Below, in pieces: positions 1 through 11,267 of a stretch of 64,000 bases of DNA (within the stretch, counting starts at the first letter, position 1; each line of letters opens with the position of its first letter). The notes under the pieces are model-generated. The model was not told the origin of the DNA. It was given only the letters and a program-made list of their open reading frames with translations, and made no database searches. This stretch comes from Ophthalmolycus amberensis (taxonomy: Eukaryota > Chordata > Actinopteri > Perciformes > Zoarcidae). A program made the position numbers and the translations under genes. The stretch spans positions 17,501 through 81,500 of the forward strand of contig JAFEUB010001479.1 in the NCBI GenBank assembly GCA_024529925.1, in the 5' to 3' direction.

Positions 1-1232
1 AGAGCTGCACAGAATAACAAGCCGCTGCTTCTTCAGGGTGGACACCATCAAGACATAACCGGAGCATTTACTGCTTTACTGCAACTAATGCAATCATTTG
101 GAGCTGGATTAGTTTCAACATTATAAAATAAGATAAGATAATCCTTTTAGTCCCACAGCATTACAGCAGCAAAGCGGACATAATATAATAAGTAATCTAA
201 CAGTTAAAGTATAATAAATAAATAATCTAACAGTTAAAGTATAATATAATAAATAATCTAACAGTTAAAGTATAATAAATAAATAATCTAACAGTTAAAG
301 TATAATATAATAAATAATCTAACAGTTAAAGTATAATAAATAAGTAATCTAACAGTTAAAGTATAATAAATAAATAATCTAACAGTTAAAGTATAATAAA
401 TAAATAATCTAACAGTTAAAGTATAATAAATAAATAATCTAACAGTTAAAGTATAATAAATAAATAATCTAACAGTTAAAGTATAATAAATAAATAATCT
501 AACAGTTAAAGTATAATAAATAAATAATCTAACAGTTAAAGTATAATAAATAAATAATCTAACAGTTAAAGTATAATAAATAAATAATCTAACAGTTAAA
601 GTATAATAAATAAATAATCTAACAGTTAAAGTATAATAAATAAATAATCTAACAGTTAAAGTATAATAAATAAGTAATCTAACAGTTAAAGTATAATAAA
701 TAAGTAATCTAACAGTTAAAGTATAATAAATAAGTAATCTAACAGTTAAAGTATAATAAATAAGTAATCTAACAGTTAAAGTATAATAAATAAGTAATCT
801 AACAGTTAAAGTATAATAAATAAGTAAACAGTTAAACTAACAGAAAGCATAATGAAGATGTAATCGGACTGAATGTCTGAGTTCAGTGGAATACATTTAT
901 ATTGATATTGCAAAGTGTGTAAATGTTTAATCTGTAAATATCAAGAGACGGAGGCGTTGTGTTTTTCAGGTTGTCCGTCCGACCGATTCTCGCCAACTTC
1001 GAATTTCTTCAAATTTAGCACAAAAAATCCGCCTGCACTCAGGGATGAACCTCACAGAACACATTTCAGGCCACAACTTAATGCTACAATTTCACACAAA
1101 TGTCGGAAGAGGAAATAATTCCAGTTGATCTGTTCGCACAAATAATATTGAGTCAAATCCATCTCCGTAAAATCCGGACTTCCTGTCTGAGCCCCATCAG
1201 TCTTGAACCTGTGGCTCCGTTTGTGTCCTCAG
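1..1232 (+). other. NEK1 intron (partial)
   Basis: This stretch lies before the first recognised NEK1 exon and ends in a good acceptor at 1232. It holds the 30-bp minisatellite described separately. No coding segment was recognised. Confidence 0.7.
182..830. repeat. 30-bp AT-rich minisatellite, about 21 copies
   Basis: Tandem units built on aataatctaacagttaaag plus ataataaata. The central part keeps a strict 30-bp period. The first few units differ in length, and the last six or so share an a-to-g variant (aagtaatct), so variant units are clustered. Confidence 0.95.
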
Positions 1233-1390
1233 ATGCTGCGGACCTGCTCGCTGCCCGACCTCAGCCGCCTCTTCAGCTCTCAGCAGGACTCCGCGGGGAC
1301 GAGCGGCGCTCACGGCGCCCCCGACACCAACCTGGAGATCGAGGACCTGGAGGACGCAGCTAAAGACGACGACCAGTCGGAGACCGAAGA
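1233..1390 (+). CDS. nek1: NEK1 exon with LPDLSRLF motif
   Basis: The acceptor tttgtgtcctcag precedes the exon and the donor gtgaga follows. Translation runs MLRTCSLPDLSRLFSSQQD and continues into NLEIEDLEDAAKDDDQSETEE, which parallels human NEK1 (LRTCSLPDLSKLF, then NLEIDEIEDE). It ends in phase 2, and the codon is completed as Asp by the T at 1520. Confidence 0.88.
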
Positions 1391-2745
1391 GTGAGACGGT
1401 TATGAACTGCTGTTTCCTGTTTTGAACAGACCGATATCGCGACTCACTCAGAGTCGGTCACTCAGTTTCCCGTGGCTTGTTGGTGGCACACTGTGTAACA
1501 ATCTGTCCCTGTTCCCCAGTGCCTATGAGGATGAAGACCTGCGGGACATCCGGGCCTCCATGGAGAGGCTGCTGCAGGAGGAGGTCGGAGCTGGAGACTT
1601 TAACGGGAATCCTCCAGAGGAGGAGGAGGAGGAGGAGGAGGAGGAGGAGGAGGAGGAGGAGGAGGAGGAGGAGGAGGAAGAAGAGGAACGGGTACTTTTC
1701 AACAGGATAGCCGCTGAGATCGACCAGGACAACAGTCAGATGGCTGTAGATGATGATGAAGAGGAGGAAGAGGATGAGGAGGAGGACGAGGATGAGGAAG
1801 GCTCTAACGGGAGTCCTGGTGAGGAGGAAGCGGGGGAGCTGCTGAACAACGGTGTGGGAGTCGGGAACCACAGTAACAGCCAGCTCAACGAGGAGTGGCA
1901 GTCAGGTACGAGGAGTGTTTGTCAAAATAAAAGCTTTTTAAACTGTTTTCAGTAAGTTTGTATTTTATTGTAAGAACAAACGTTAATTTACTTCCTTTTG
2001 CTGACGAACTCTTTTACTCATCTTGCTACAGAATTTCGTGGAAAAAGGTCGCAAACTACATCAGCTTGTAAAACAAATCTTCTTTAATTAAAGTGACAGT
2101 AGTGGTGTTCTGTAGTGTGTGTGTGAGGTTCTCCTCCACAGTCAGGGTTCTACTGCAGTAGATGAGTTCATAGAAACAGACAGGAGAACCAGCACGGGAG
2201 CAAAGTGATGTTCTTTTAGGAGTCTAAAATACGTCCACAGCAGAACATCACTTTGCTCCCGTGATGAAACATCTACTGACTATGGATTCACGCCTTTTTA
2301 ATAAGTGACCGTGTGATTAAAATGTTATTTGTTTTTTGCAAACGAAGCTCCTTGAGAGCGAGCGAGTCTCACGGTGTGATAACTTGCTGCTCCACAGACG
2401 GCAGTGGAGAGGAGCCGGGTGGAGAGGCCTGCGCACCACGACAGCATCTTCAGCCGCCTGGAGGAACTTCGCTTCAACCTGGAGCAGCAGATTGGCTTCG
2501 AGAAGTTCATCGCGGCCTACAATAAGATTAAGGTGTGAAAGTGTTTCTGATCCCTCTGAATGTTCTCAACACAAGACTTTACAAACACACCTGGGTTTGT
2601 TGCTATTTTAAGGCGATTCATGAAGACGAAGACGAGAACATTGACCTGGGCTCCAGTTTGGTCTTGAACATTTTGGGAACTGAGCACCAGCATCTGTATC
2701 CCAACATCCTCCATCTGGTGATGGCGGACGGCGCGTACCAAGAAG
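1233..2745 (+). CDS. nek1: NEK1, 3' end (four C-terminal coding exons; partial)
   Basis: This is the C-terminal part of NIMA-related kinase 1, a serine/threonine kinase of cilia and the DNA-damage response. Exons read 1233-1390, 1520-1905, 2398-2532 and 2613-2745. The first carries the LRTCSLPDLSRLF motif; the second a long acidic linker with a run of about 24 Glu; the third RLEELRFNLEQQIGFEKF; the fourth AIHEDEDENIDLG followed by EHQHLYPNILHLVMADGAYQE. These match the recalled vertebrate NEK1 C-terminus closely, a region reported in human to bind CFAP410/C21orf2. The kinase domain lies outside the window. Exon 3 does not stay in frame when joined by its best acceptor (see findings). The terminal exon, expected to code a short acidic tail (DNDE in human), was not located with confidence; the last exon seen ends in phase 1 at a good donor. 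SH3RF1 follows downstream on the same strand, as in human. Confidence 0.9.
1520..1905 (+). CDS. nek1: NEK1 acidic-linker exon with polyglutamate tract
   Basis: Acceptor ttccccag, donor gtacga. The exon codes YEDEDLRDIRASMERLLQEE, then a run of 24 Glu codons at 1617-1688, nearly all GAG, and a second Asp/Glu-rich stretch around 1750-1800. It ends LNEEWQS, matching LNEEWHS of human NEK1. It ends in phase 1. The long Glu run is a trinucleotide repeat expanded relative to the short acidic cluster of the human protein. Confidence 0.88.
2091..2275 (+). repeat. Interspersed repeat copy with fold-back end (NEK1 intron)
   Basis: Bases 2097-2214 are highly similar to 45001-45118 (shared landmarks: ggttctcctccacagtcagg, gcacgggagcaaagtgatgt). 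A second, inverted fragment at about 2230-2263 pairs with the first, giving a perfect 22-bp stem at 2193-2214 and 2242-2263 with a 27-base loop. Class not recognised. Confidence 0.85.
2398..2532 (+). CDS. nek1: NEK1 exon with disturbed reading frame
   Basis: The best acceptor (ctgctccacag, ending at 2397) continues the incoming phase and reads DGSGEEPGGEAC, similar in character to the acidic human segment, but then runs into a stop at 2523-2525. The conserved RLEELRFNLEQQIGFEKFIA sits one frame away from about 2434 onward. An alternative acceptor ending at 2404 restores the frame without any indel. Either there is one extra base near 2430-2440 (error or real), or the downstream acceptor is used. 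The exon ends in phase 0 at AAG/gtgtga. Confidence 0.75.
2613..2745 (+). CDS. nek1: NEK1 penultimate exon (EHQHLY...MADGAYQE)
   Basis: Acceptor gctattttaag, donor gtgagt. It codes AIHEDEDENIDLGSSLVLN and then EHQHLYPNILHLVMADGAYQE, among the most conserved parts of NEK1. It ends in phase 1, so a short final exon must follow. A polypyrimidine acceptor ending at 2970 would give Gly then an immediate TGA, which does not look like the expected DNDE tail, so the last exon stays unassigned. If the donor were skipped the frame would run to a stop at 2793-2795. Confidence 0.88.
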
Positions 2746-5445
2746 GTGAGTCATGTTTTTTATCTTTTCATCGTTTGTGTCGACACACAAGTTGAAAACT
2801 GTCGTCTGTGGTGTCGGAGTACACTGAGCGTTTATTCTCATCTCCTCAAGTCCTCTCCTCTTTCCTAGCGAGTCGTGTAGCTGAGAAACACTCGTCTTCG
2901 TCTTCGTCTTCTTCTTGCCAACTCGGTTGACAGGGGGGGGGGTTCTTTGAGTTTGACAGCTCTCCCTCAGGATGAGGAGTCATCTTCAGATACATTCTCT
3001 CACAGAACATCTCTATTCGACGATTCTTTTGTTTTCTATTTTTAGTAGAGGATGCGTGATGAATGTCAGATCTGTTCCCTGAGGATTTATCTCCAGATCT
3101 GTGAGAGATGGATCTGCAGGCTACCATCCGTGCAGCAGTAACACTGCTTCATATTCCTGAGTCATCGAACAGTGAATTAACCCGTTTACTGCGGTGATGC
3201 GGTGTAATCTATCAGCTACAGACACAAACAGATGTTCTGATGCCTGAACGATCGACCAATACCGAGCACCGATCCAACGTGCATCAAAAACAAATGAAGA
3301 TAAACATATACACGAACATTTTTCACCACCGTCCTGGACAATAAATTCAACCGTACCGAAGTCGGCGTAAAAGGTCAAATATTCGACATTTGTTTGTGTA
3401 ATTTTCTTATGTTTCAGAAATCCCTGTGTAGTACAATGACAACAAACAAACCTTTGACTTTGTTGTTGTCATTTAAAGTGGTTGTTTGCATTAAAAAAAA
3501 AACAATTTAGGATTAGGACTAAAGTAATTGTATTTTTATTTAATTATTTTCTAATTAGTAGTTTTAATGATGTATAACAACCTGCTTTAGAGCTCATAAT
3601 TCATCTCTAATTATTTTATTTTACTGTGAAAAACAACTGGATTTATTCCAGATTCTCGTAAAAAATTAAATTTTACAAGATGACATTTGACCACATCATC
3701 ATAATATTAGAATTTACTGTCGCCCAATGCTCATGTTTACTGAATAGAGCTCGAACACATAATGTAGCTCAACGCAACCCCACTAACGTTAGCTGTTAGC
3801 TCCGTTATGTAGCATAACAGGACTGTGCTGCCCACCGGCTGCTAACAGCTAACGTTAACTCGCTGGATGCTAACGTTAACTAGCTGGATGCTAACGTTAA
3901 CTAGCTGGATGCTAACGTTAACTAGCTGGATGCTAACAGCTAACGTTAATTAGCTCCCCTAAATAGCCGATTTCAACACAGATCTGTTGTTCATAATGTA
4001 TCATGTATTATCAGGGAACAAACATGGTGAACAACAATGTCTAACTACAGGTGTGTAGTACTAGTTTTCACATACAACAGTTTGTTTATGTTACGAAAAG
4101 TTACTTTTTGCTTTTTGTGCGTTTTCCTACGAAAGTCCAGAAACACGTGTCCGGTTCAGCTCGTTACATTCACACAGTCTTTTTCATAATAAACTTCCGT
4201 CTTCACAGGAAACAACTTAGTTAGGTTTAGACAACAAAAGTACTTGCTTAGGTTTAACAAGATATTGTGAAATACTAAGTTAGGTCTAAGCAAAAAATCT
4301 TCTGACTTAGGTTCAGTAAAAGATCGTCGTTTGGGTTAAAATGCTGTTACCGGTACTGATCTACGTTTCCTTCTCGTTCCACACGAGGAACGAACAGAAG
4401 TCTGGAGGAAAGATCTGTTTCTGTTCCCATTTAAACAGGATCACAAAGTCATGAGGACGCATCATCTGGGAACCATGAATCTGCCCTCTTCTGTCCCTTC
4501 TTAAGAGACGAGATCTAACCAATGACCTCTGCCTCTCATATTAATCATCCCTCTCTCTCTGTCCCTCTGTCTCTCTTTATCTCTGTCTCTTTATCTCTGT
4601 CTCTTTATCTCTGTCTCTCTCTCTCTCTCTGTCCCTCTGTCTCTCTTTATCTCTGTCTCTCTTTATCTCTGTCTCTCTCTCCAGATAATGATGAGTAATG
4701 TTTCGTGCTGGCAGCCGTGACGATCTGCTGACTCTGTGAAGTCTTCCCGTGACGCTCATCATCATCATCATCATCATCATCAGAAGGATCTATGCATGAA
4801 GTGTTCAGCCGCCCATCTCTCAGTGTTTCAGGCACACTCGCATGATGAGTAACGAGTACACTCCAGGCTGTGTTTCATACATTTTTGACGATCAGCGCCG
4901 AACACTATTTTCGAACCAGTGTTCATTCAGAAGTGCATTATAAAAAACACACGTTCCTATTAACCAAAGTCAACTTCAAAAGTTCTGTCAAATGTTTATG
5001 AAAACCTGTAAATGAAGGAAGACACGTGTTTGTTGATTAATGGCATCAATAATGTGTTGTGTCTCAGTTCGTTGTTGGTTCAGTCAGAAGCCACGGTGGC
5101 ATTTTATTTTGGCGGGGCAAAGATCTGGTCCTCTCAGGTGCTCTCTTCTCGACCACGGCTTCAGAACCCATAAAGCAGGTCAGCAGGACTTACTCAGAAC
5201 CAGCTGAACCGCCTCCTCCTCTTTCTAAGACTCTTTTACCGACACAACAAGTTCACTATGATCAACACGTTTCCACGTTTCTGAAACAATCGATTGGTAA
5301 TGTAGCAGGACTGTGAGGTCACATAATAACAGTAATAATTCGTATTTGATTATAAATTAAATATTGTAAATCTTTATATGAAATAAACACTTTTTAAAGA
5401 ACCTGAGGGACTTTTATTTCCCCTACCTCTCTACCTTTTACTGCA
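2746..5445. other. NEK1 3' flank and intergenic DNA
   Basis: It should hold the missing NEK1 terminal exon and 3' UTR. Possible signs are an acceptor-like tract ending at 2970 and an AATAAA at 3340-3345. It also holds a dispersed repeat with a short 'gctaacgttaac' tandem (3560-3960), a degenerate 'ttaggtttaacaa' tandem at about 4205-4345 of a type common in fish, and a CT-rich tract at 4545-4682. No other gene was seen. Confidence 0.5.
3560..3960 (+). repeat. Dispersed repeat family R5, copy 1, with tandem tail
   Basis: It shares the landmarks 'agctcataattcatctctaat', 'ctggatttattccag' and 'cacatcatcataa' with copies near 31085, 39290 and 47865. The tail degenerates into tandem units of about 21 bp containing gctaacgttaactagctgga (about 3841-3950). 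Confidence 0.7.
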
Positions 5446-5516
5446 TCTCAAAGGTACATAACTACATCTCAAGGGTACATATTATACATCTCAAAGGTAC
5501 ATATTATACTTATTAT
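5446..5516 (+). repeat. Short left remnant of the 31-bp minisatellite
   Basis: About two and a half diverged units (catctcaaaggtacata) lie left of the inserted transposon-like element; the main array lies to its right. Confidence 0.8.
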
Positions 5517-5984
5517 TAGGGGTGTAACGATACGCGTATTCGTATTGAACCGTTCGGTACGAGGCTCACGGTTCGGTACGCATGACGAACCGAATACGTT
5601 TGAATAAAAAATTTAAAAAAATATATATATATATATTTTTTTTTTTAAACCTTTATTTAACCAGGTAGTCCCATTGAGATTAAAAATCTCTTTTGCAAGA
5701 TGTAAGTAACAATACTACATAACATTAAGGAGCAGTTTCTGTTTTTTATGCTTATGTGTTGTTAAGAAGACACCCCAGAAGATGGGTCACTCAGGTATAG
5801 TTCCATCATTGTTCAAAGTCAAAGAATAACTTTATGATGTTAGTTGTAATGAATAAATATATTTTAAAATCAAGTACATTTCTCTGGCATTTATAGTTTT
5901 CTACTGTACCGAAACATACCGAACCGTGGCTCCACTGTATCGTACCGAACCCAACCGTGGATTTTGTGAACCGTTACACCCCTA
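5517..5984. mobile_element. MITE-like non-autonomous DNA transposon (hAT-type termini)
   Basis: It begins taggggtgtaacg and ends with its inverse cgttacacccct(a). The inner ends continue as imperfect inverted repeats rich in 'accgaaccgt' and 'ggttcggtacg'. It is about 468 bp with no transposase frame. This terminus type is common in fish genomes. hAT assignment is inference; the flanks are T/A-rich and too degenerate to prove an 8-bp duplication. Confidence 0.8.
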
Positions 5985-8705
5985 TTTTTTATACATCTCA
6001 AAGGTACATATTGTACTTATTATACATCTCAAAGGTACATATTGTACTTATTATACATCTCAAAGGTACATATTGTACTTATTATACATCTCAAAGGTAC
6101 ATATTGTACTTATTATACATCTCAAAGGTACATATTGTACTTATTATACATCTCAAAGGTACATATTGTACTTATTATACATCTCAAAGGTACATATTGT
6201 ACTTATTATACATCTCAAAGGTACATATTGTACTTATTATACATCTCAAAGGTACATATTGTACTTATTATACATCTCAAAGGTACATATTGTACTTATT
6301 ATACATCTCAAAGGTACATATTGTACTTATTATACATCTCAAAGGTACATATTGTACTTATTATACATCTCAAAGGTACATATTGTACTTATTATACATC
6401 TCAAAGGTACATATTGTACTTATTATACATCTCAAAGGTACATATTGTACTTATTATACATCTCAAAGGTACATATTGTACTTATTATACATCTCAAAGG
6501 TACATATTGTACTTATTATACATCTCAAAGGTACATATTGTACTTATTATACATCTCAAAGGTACATATTGTACTTATTATACATCTCAAAGGTACATAT
6601 TGTACTTATTATACATCTCAAAGGTACATATTGTACTTATTATACATCTCAAAGGTACATATTGTACTTATTATACATCTCAGAGGTACATATTGTACTT
6701 ATTATACATCTGAGGTACATATTGTACTTATTATACATCTCAAAGGTACATATTGTACTTATTATACATCTCAAAGGTACATATTGTACTTATTATACAT
6801 CTCAAAGGTACATATTGTACTTATTATACATCTCAAAGGTACATATTGTACTTATTATACATCTCAAAGGTACATATTGTACTTATTATACATCTCAAAG
6901 GTACATATTGTACTTATTATACATCTCAAAGGTACATATTGTACTTATTATACATCTCAGAGGTACATATTGTACTTATTATACATCTGAGGTACATATT
7001 GTACTTATTATACATCTCAAAGGTACATATTGTACTTATTATACATCTCAGAGGTACATATTGTACTTTTTATACATCTCAAAGGTACATATTGTACTTA
7101 TTATACATCTCAAAGGTACATATTGTACTTATTATACATCTCAAAGGTACATATTGTACTTATTATACATCTCAAAGGTACATATTGTACTTATTATACA
7201 TCTCACAGGTACATATTGTACTTATTATACATCTGAGGTACATATTGTACTTATTATACATCTCAAAGGTACATATTGTACTTATTATATCTCAGAGGTA
7301 CATATTGTACTTTTTATACATCTCAAAGGTACATGTACTTATTATACATCTCAGTGGTACATATTATACTTATACATCTCAAAGGTACATATTGTACTTA
7401 TTATACATCTCAAAGGTACATATTGTACTTATTATACATCTCAAAGGTACATATTGTACTTATTATACATCTCAGAGGTACATATTGTACTTATACATCT
7501 CAAAGGTACATATTGTACTTATTATACATCTCAAAGGTACATATTGTACTTATTATACATCTCAAAGGTACATATTGTACTTATTATACATCTCAGAGGT
7601 ACATATTGTACTTATTATACATCTCAGTGGTACATATTATACTTATACATCTCAAAGGTACATATTGTACTTATTATACATCTCAAAGGTACATATTGTA
7701 CTTATACATCTCAAAGGTACATATTGTACTTATTATACATCTCAAAGGTACATATTGTACTTATTATACATCTCAAAGGTACATATTGTACTTATTATAC
7801 ATCTCAGAGGTACATATTGTACTTATTATACATCTCAGTGGTACATATTATACTTATACATCTCAAAGGTACATATTGTACTTATTATACATCTCAAAGG
7901 TACATATTGTACTTATACATCTCAAAGGTACATATTGTACTTATTATACATCTCAAAGGTACATATTGTACTTATTATACATCTCAAAGGTACATATTGT
8001 ACTTATTATACATCTCAAAGGTACATATTGTACTTATTATACATCTCAAAGGTACATATTGTACTTATTATACATCTCAAAGGTACATATTGTACTTATT
8101 ATACATCTCAGAGGTACATATTGTACTTATTATACATCTCAGAGGTACATATTGTACTTATTATACATCTCAAAGGTACATATTGTACTTATTATACATC
8201 TCAAAGGTACATATTGTACTTATTATACATCTCAAAGGTACATATTGTACTTATTATACATCTCAGAGGTACATATTGTACTTATTATACATCTCAGTGG
8301 TACATATTATACTTATACATCTCAAAGGTACATATTGTACTTATTATACATCTCAAAGGTACATATTGTACTTATACATCTCAAAGGTACATATTGTACT
8401 TATTATACATCTCAAAGGTACATATTGTACTTATTATACATCTCAAAGGTACATATTGTACTTATTATACATCTCAGAGGTACATATTGTACTTATTATA
8501 CATCTCAGTGGTACATATTATACTTATACATCTCAAAGGTACATATTGTACTTATTATACATCTCAAAGGTACATATTGTACTTATTATACATCTCAAAG
8601 GTACATATTGTACTTATTATACATCTCAGAGGTACATATTGTACTTATTATACATCTCAGAGGTACATATTGTACTTATTATACATCTCAGAGGTACATA
8701 TGGTA
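5985..8705 (+). repeat. 31-bp minisatellite, roughly 87 copies
   Basis: The unit is tatacatctcaaaggtacat plus attgtacttat. The first 22 or so units are nearly identical. The right two thirds contain variant units (cagagg, cagtgg, 28-bp deletions) arranged in higher-order blocks that recur about every 200-420 bp. As 31 is 1 mod 3 and the unit has no forward stop, open frames up to 930 codons arise in all + frames; these are not genes. Confidence 0.98.
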
Positions 8706-8892
8706 CAGATATAATAAGAAAACATTTGACTGATCTATTAATACTTTAGTACATGTAGCTGACAATACTTGCATACTTTTACTTCAGTCAGGTTTTGGTT
8801 GCAGGACTTTTACTTGCAGTGGAGTATTTTCACAGTGTGCTATTGTACTTTTACTGCAGTAAAGCATCCGAGTACTTCTTCCACCCCTGCTG
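8706..8892 (+). repeat. Fish interspersed repeat ending 'agtacttcttccacccctg'
   Basis: The stretch with tacttttacttcagtcaggt, 'tgcaggacttttacttgcagtgg' and 'gagtacttcttccaccc' is a widespread teleost repeat end. A related piece in opposite orientation lies at about 41877-42020. The 31-bp array abuts its left side and probably expanded from inside it. Confidence 0.7.
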
Positions 8893-11266
8893 TAGGGTGT
8901 GACCTTACAGTGTAGACGTGTCCGTGCTTTTAAATGTAGCTTTCTTACGTCATGACAATGATTTATTCAGCGTCTAACATTGAAAACGTGAAGGTTTGAA
9001 AGAAAACCCTTTCTACTGGTGAGTACGAGACTATTTTCATCCACAGCCCTTGAACACACCACCAACCTGTCAGTCAACTGGCAGGATGTATTGGTCACAA
9101 TCCTGGAATAATCTCACGAGAGCCTCCAGTGTTTCCACACCACGTCTGATCCCGTGTGACGGGAGAAGAGGGCGTGTTTCCCCCCGACAAACACGTTACA
9201 GAGCTTTAAAGCTGCAGGAAGTTAAGAATGTATAATTGTTTTTTTCTGTTCTATGAATGTCTAGAGCGAGACATTTGTTCTAACCAGTGGAGGCTGGTCA
9301 ATAGAGGGCGCTAGGGCGCCGCCACAACAAATCAAATCAAATCAATAAATGGTTTCCTCCATGCATCCCTGGTGGGAGGGACTAAGACGCAAGGAAAGGA
9401 CCCAAGTGAGGGAAACGGGGAGGCTTGGGATGTACCCTTGGAGGAGCAGTGCTCGCGCTAGCATTAAAACGATATCTTTTTGTATTTGTACGTTTTGTGA
9501 AATGTTATGTTTAAATATGCAAATGAGGCATTATCTGACTTTTGGTGAATTTAGGAGAAATCTACAGACACAAACAGACAAAGTAGTAAAATCAATGTTT
9601 TACTTCCTCTCGTCTGAAAGCAGACGAGTTATGGAGGAGAAATAGACCATCTCTAAATTGACCAGCGCATGAAGAACCTCAGCTAACATGTCATTATTAA
9701 ATCTAAACGTAAACATGCATTTTGAAGCTGAGGCTGTGTCGTATTAAATATGCAAATCAGTTCCACATTAGATTTCAGCTGATAAAACATGGTTATTGTG
9801 TATTAGATTACATCATAAATCAGTGCTGGAGACGCTCCCCTCTCTCTGAGGCCTGAGAGGAGAAACACTTCCAGCTGTTTCATCCAATATTCATGCTGCT
9901 CGGTGGCGTCCTGTTCCTTGTTGTTCCAGGTTTGCTCGTTCTGTTTTATGTGGCTTCTATTATGCATGAGCGGTTAGTCGCGATTTGCATTAAAGTAACT
10001 GTCCCACCAAAATAAGAGCATGGGGGGGGGGGGGGGGGGGGGGAGCTCTGACAAAATAGCAAGTATGAGGAATGACATCATTGGCTCAGTTTGGAGTCGG
10101 GTTTTAGTTAGTTCTCTTCATGCAAAGATCTTCATCATGAGCATCAATGCAACATTAAAAACAACAAAAACACTTCATCCACAGTTCACTTACTTGTTGG
10201 CTTCATGTTTCATGTAACTGATCCAAAGATATCGTCTTTAATATTTAGTCTGCGTGTCAGTTTTCCATTGAATGGATATGAAACCTTTGTTCTCTCCCCG
10301 GAGGCTCAGCTTTGTACGACTGTCTTCTTGTAACTTTTATTGCCGGCTGTAAGCAGAATTATATTTCCCAGATATCCATCTCTTTGTTCTATGTGCAGCA
10401 CAGCACTATCAGCACATCCCATAATGTCTTTGATATTTGCATTTATATTGTTCCAGAAAGGCTTTAGTTCAGTGCAGCTCCAGGAGACAGAGTATCGTTG
10501 GCCTCCACATGCCGCTTTCATACCAATGTTAACTTTATTCATTTAAATGGTCGGACTGAGAGATTTGTTTTGGGTTTTACTAAAATAGATCAACCAACGG
10601 ACGGTTTACGAGTTAAACACAATTAATACATTAATAGTGGTAAGCTTCGTAATAATAACAATAATAAATGTAGCACCTTTCATACCAGGAATGATAATAA
10701 TAAAGGTATAATAATAAACATAAAAAGGTCAAATGAGATGGAAAATAAGACACGCTTTCATAAAAAATGAAAAAATAAGTAATAAAATGCATAGAATTCA
10801 TAACAATATGAAAATAAAAACACACTGAATACAAAATAAATTCTGAATAAAATTAAAATGAATAAATAGAATGCATAACATAAAGTGGAAATATAACGGA
10901 CTGAAAACTAATATTAAAAATAATACAATCAGCACCCATACATGCCGCATCAGAAGCTCTCTGTTCTCTTCTGCTCTTTTATTTTGGTGCAGATTTGAAT
11001 TTTGAAGAGAAACTGTTTTGAAAGTGTTTTTGCTTCGAGTGCGTTCTCAACCAATCACAGTTCATCTGTTTAACGCAACGCTTCAGCTCCTTCTACATCA
11101 TCTCTGTTACATACGATCACTGAACTAACGTCAGACGAGCAAAAACAAGAGTCTCACGCGCTCTCTGGTTGACAATATACTCGAATAAATGAATTACATT
11201 CTTGGTTAGATTTTTTCCATGAGGCCCTGAGGTCGGCTTGATCTCGGCTCCCAGAGGCGGTAAAAA
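8893..11266. other. Intergenic DNA without recognised gene
   Basis: It holds a short hAT-like terminus (9285-9328) and a run of 22 G (10022-10043). An A/T-rich stretch (10620-10930) looks like a degenerate tandem of 'aataaa/ataat'. No exon with conserved protein content was recognised. Confidence 0.5.
9285..9328 (+). mobile_element. hAT-like terminal sequence, short remnant
   Basis: cagtggaggctggtcaatag and 'agggcgctagggcgccgcc' match the start of the element at 63728 almost base for base, then similarity stops. Terminus type is inferred from similarity to known fish hAT ends. Confidence 0.65.
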
Positions 11267-11267
11267 A

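Noticed and set aside
1100..1363. 87-codon frame overlapping the NEK1 exon
   Set aside because: Shadow frame; the exon's NEK1 frame is clear from LRTCSLPDLSRLF.
2971..3000. NEK1 terminal exon after the acceptor at 2970
   Set aside because: In the incoming phase it gives Gly and an immediate TGA, unlike the conserved DNDE end; not strong enough to annotate.
5985..8705. Possible CRISPR-like array
   Set aside because: Units abut directly without unique spacers, and the DNA is from a vertebrate; no cas genes.
5957..8749. Open frames up to 930 codons with YTSQRYILYLLY-type repeats
   Set aside because: Product of a 31-bp minisatellite without forward stops, open in all three + frames at once; no codon bias, no splice context, no family resemblance.
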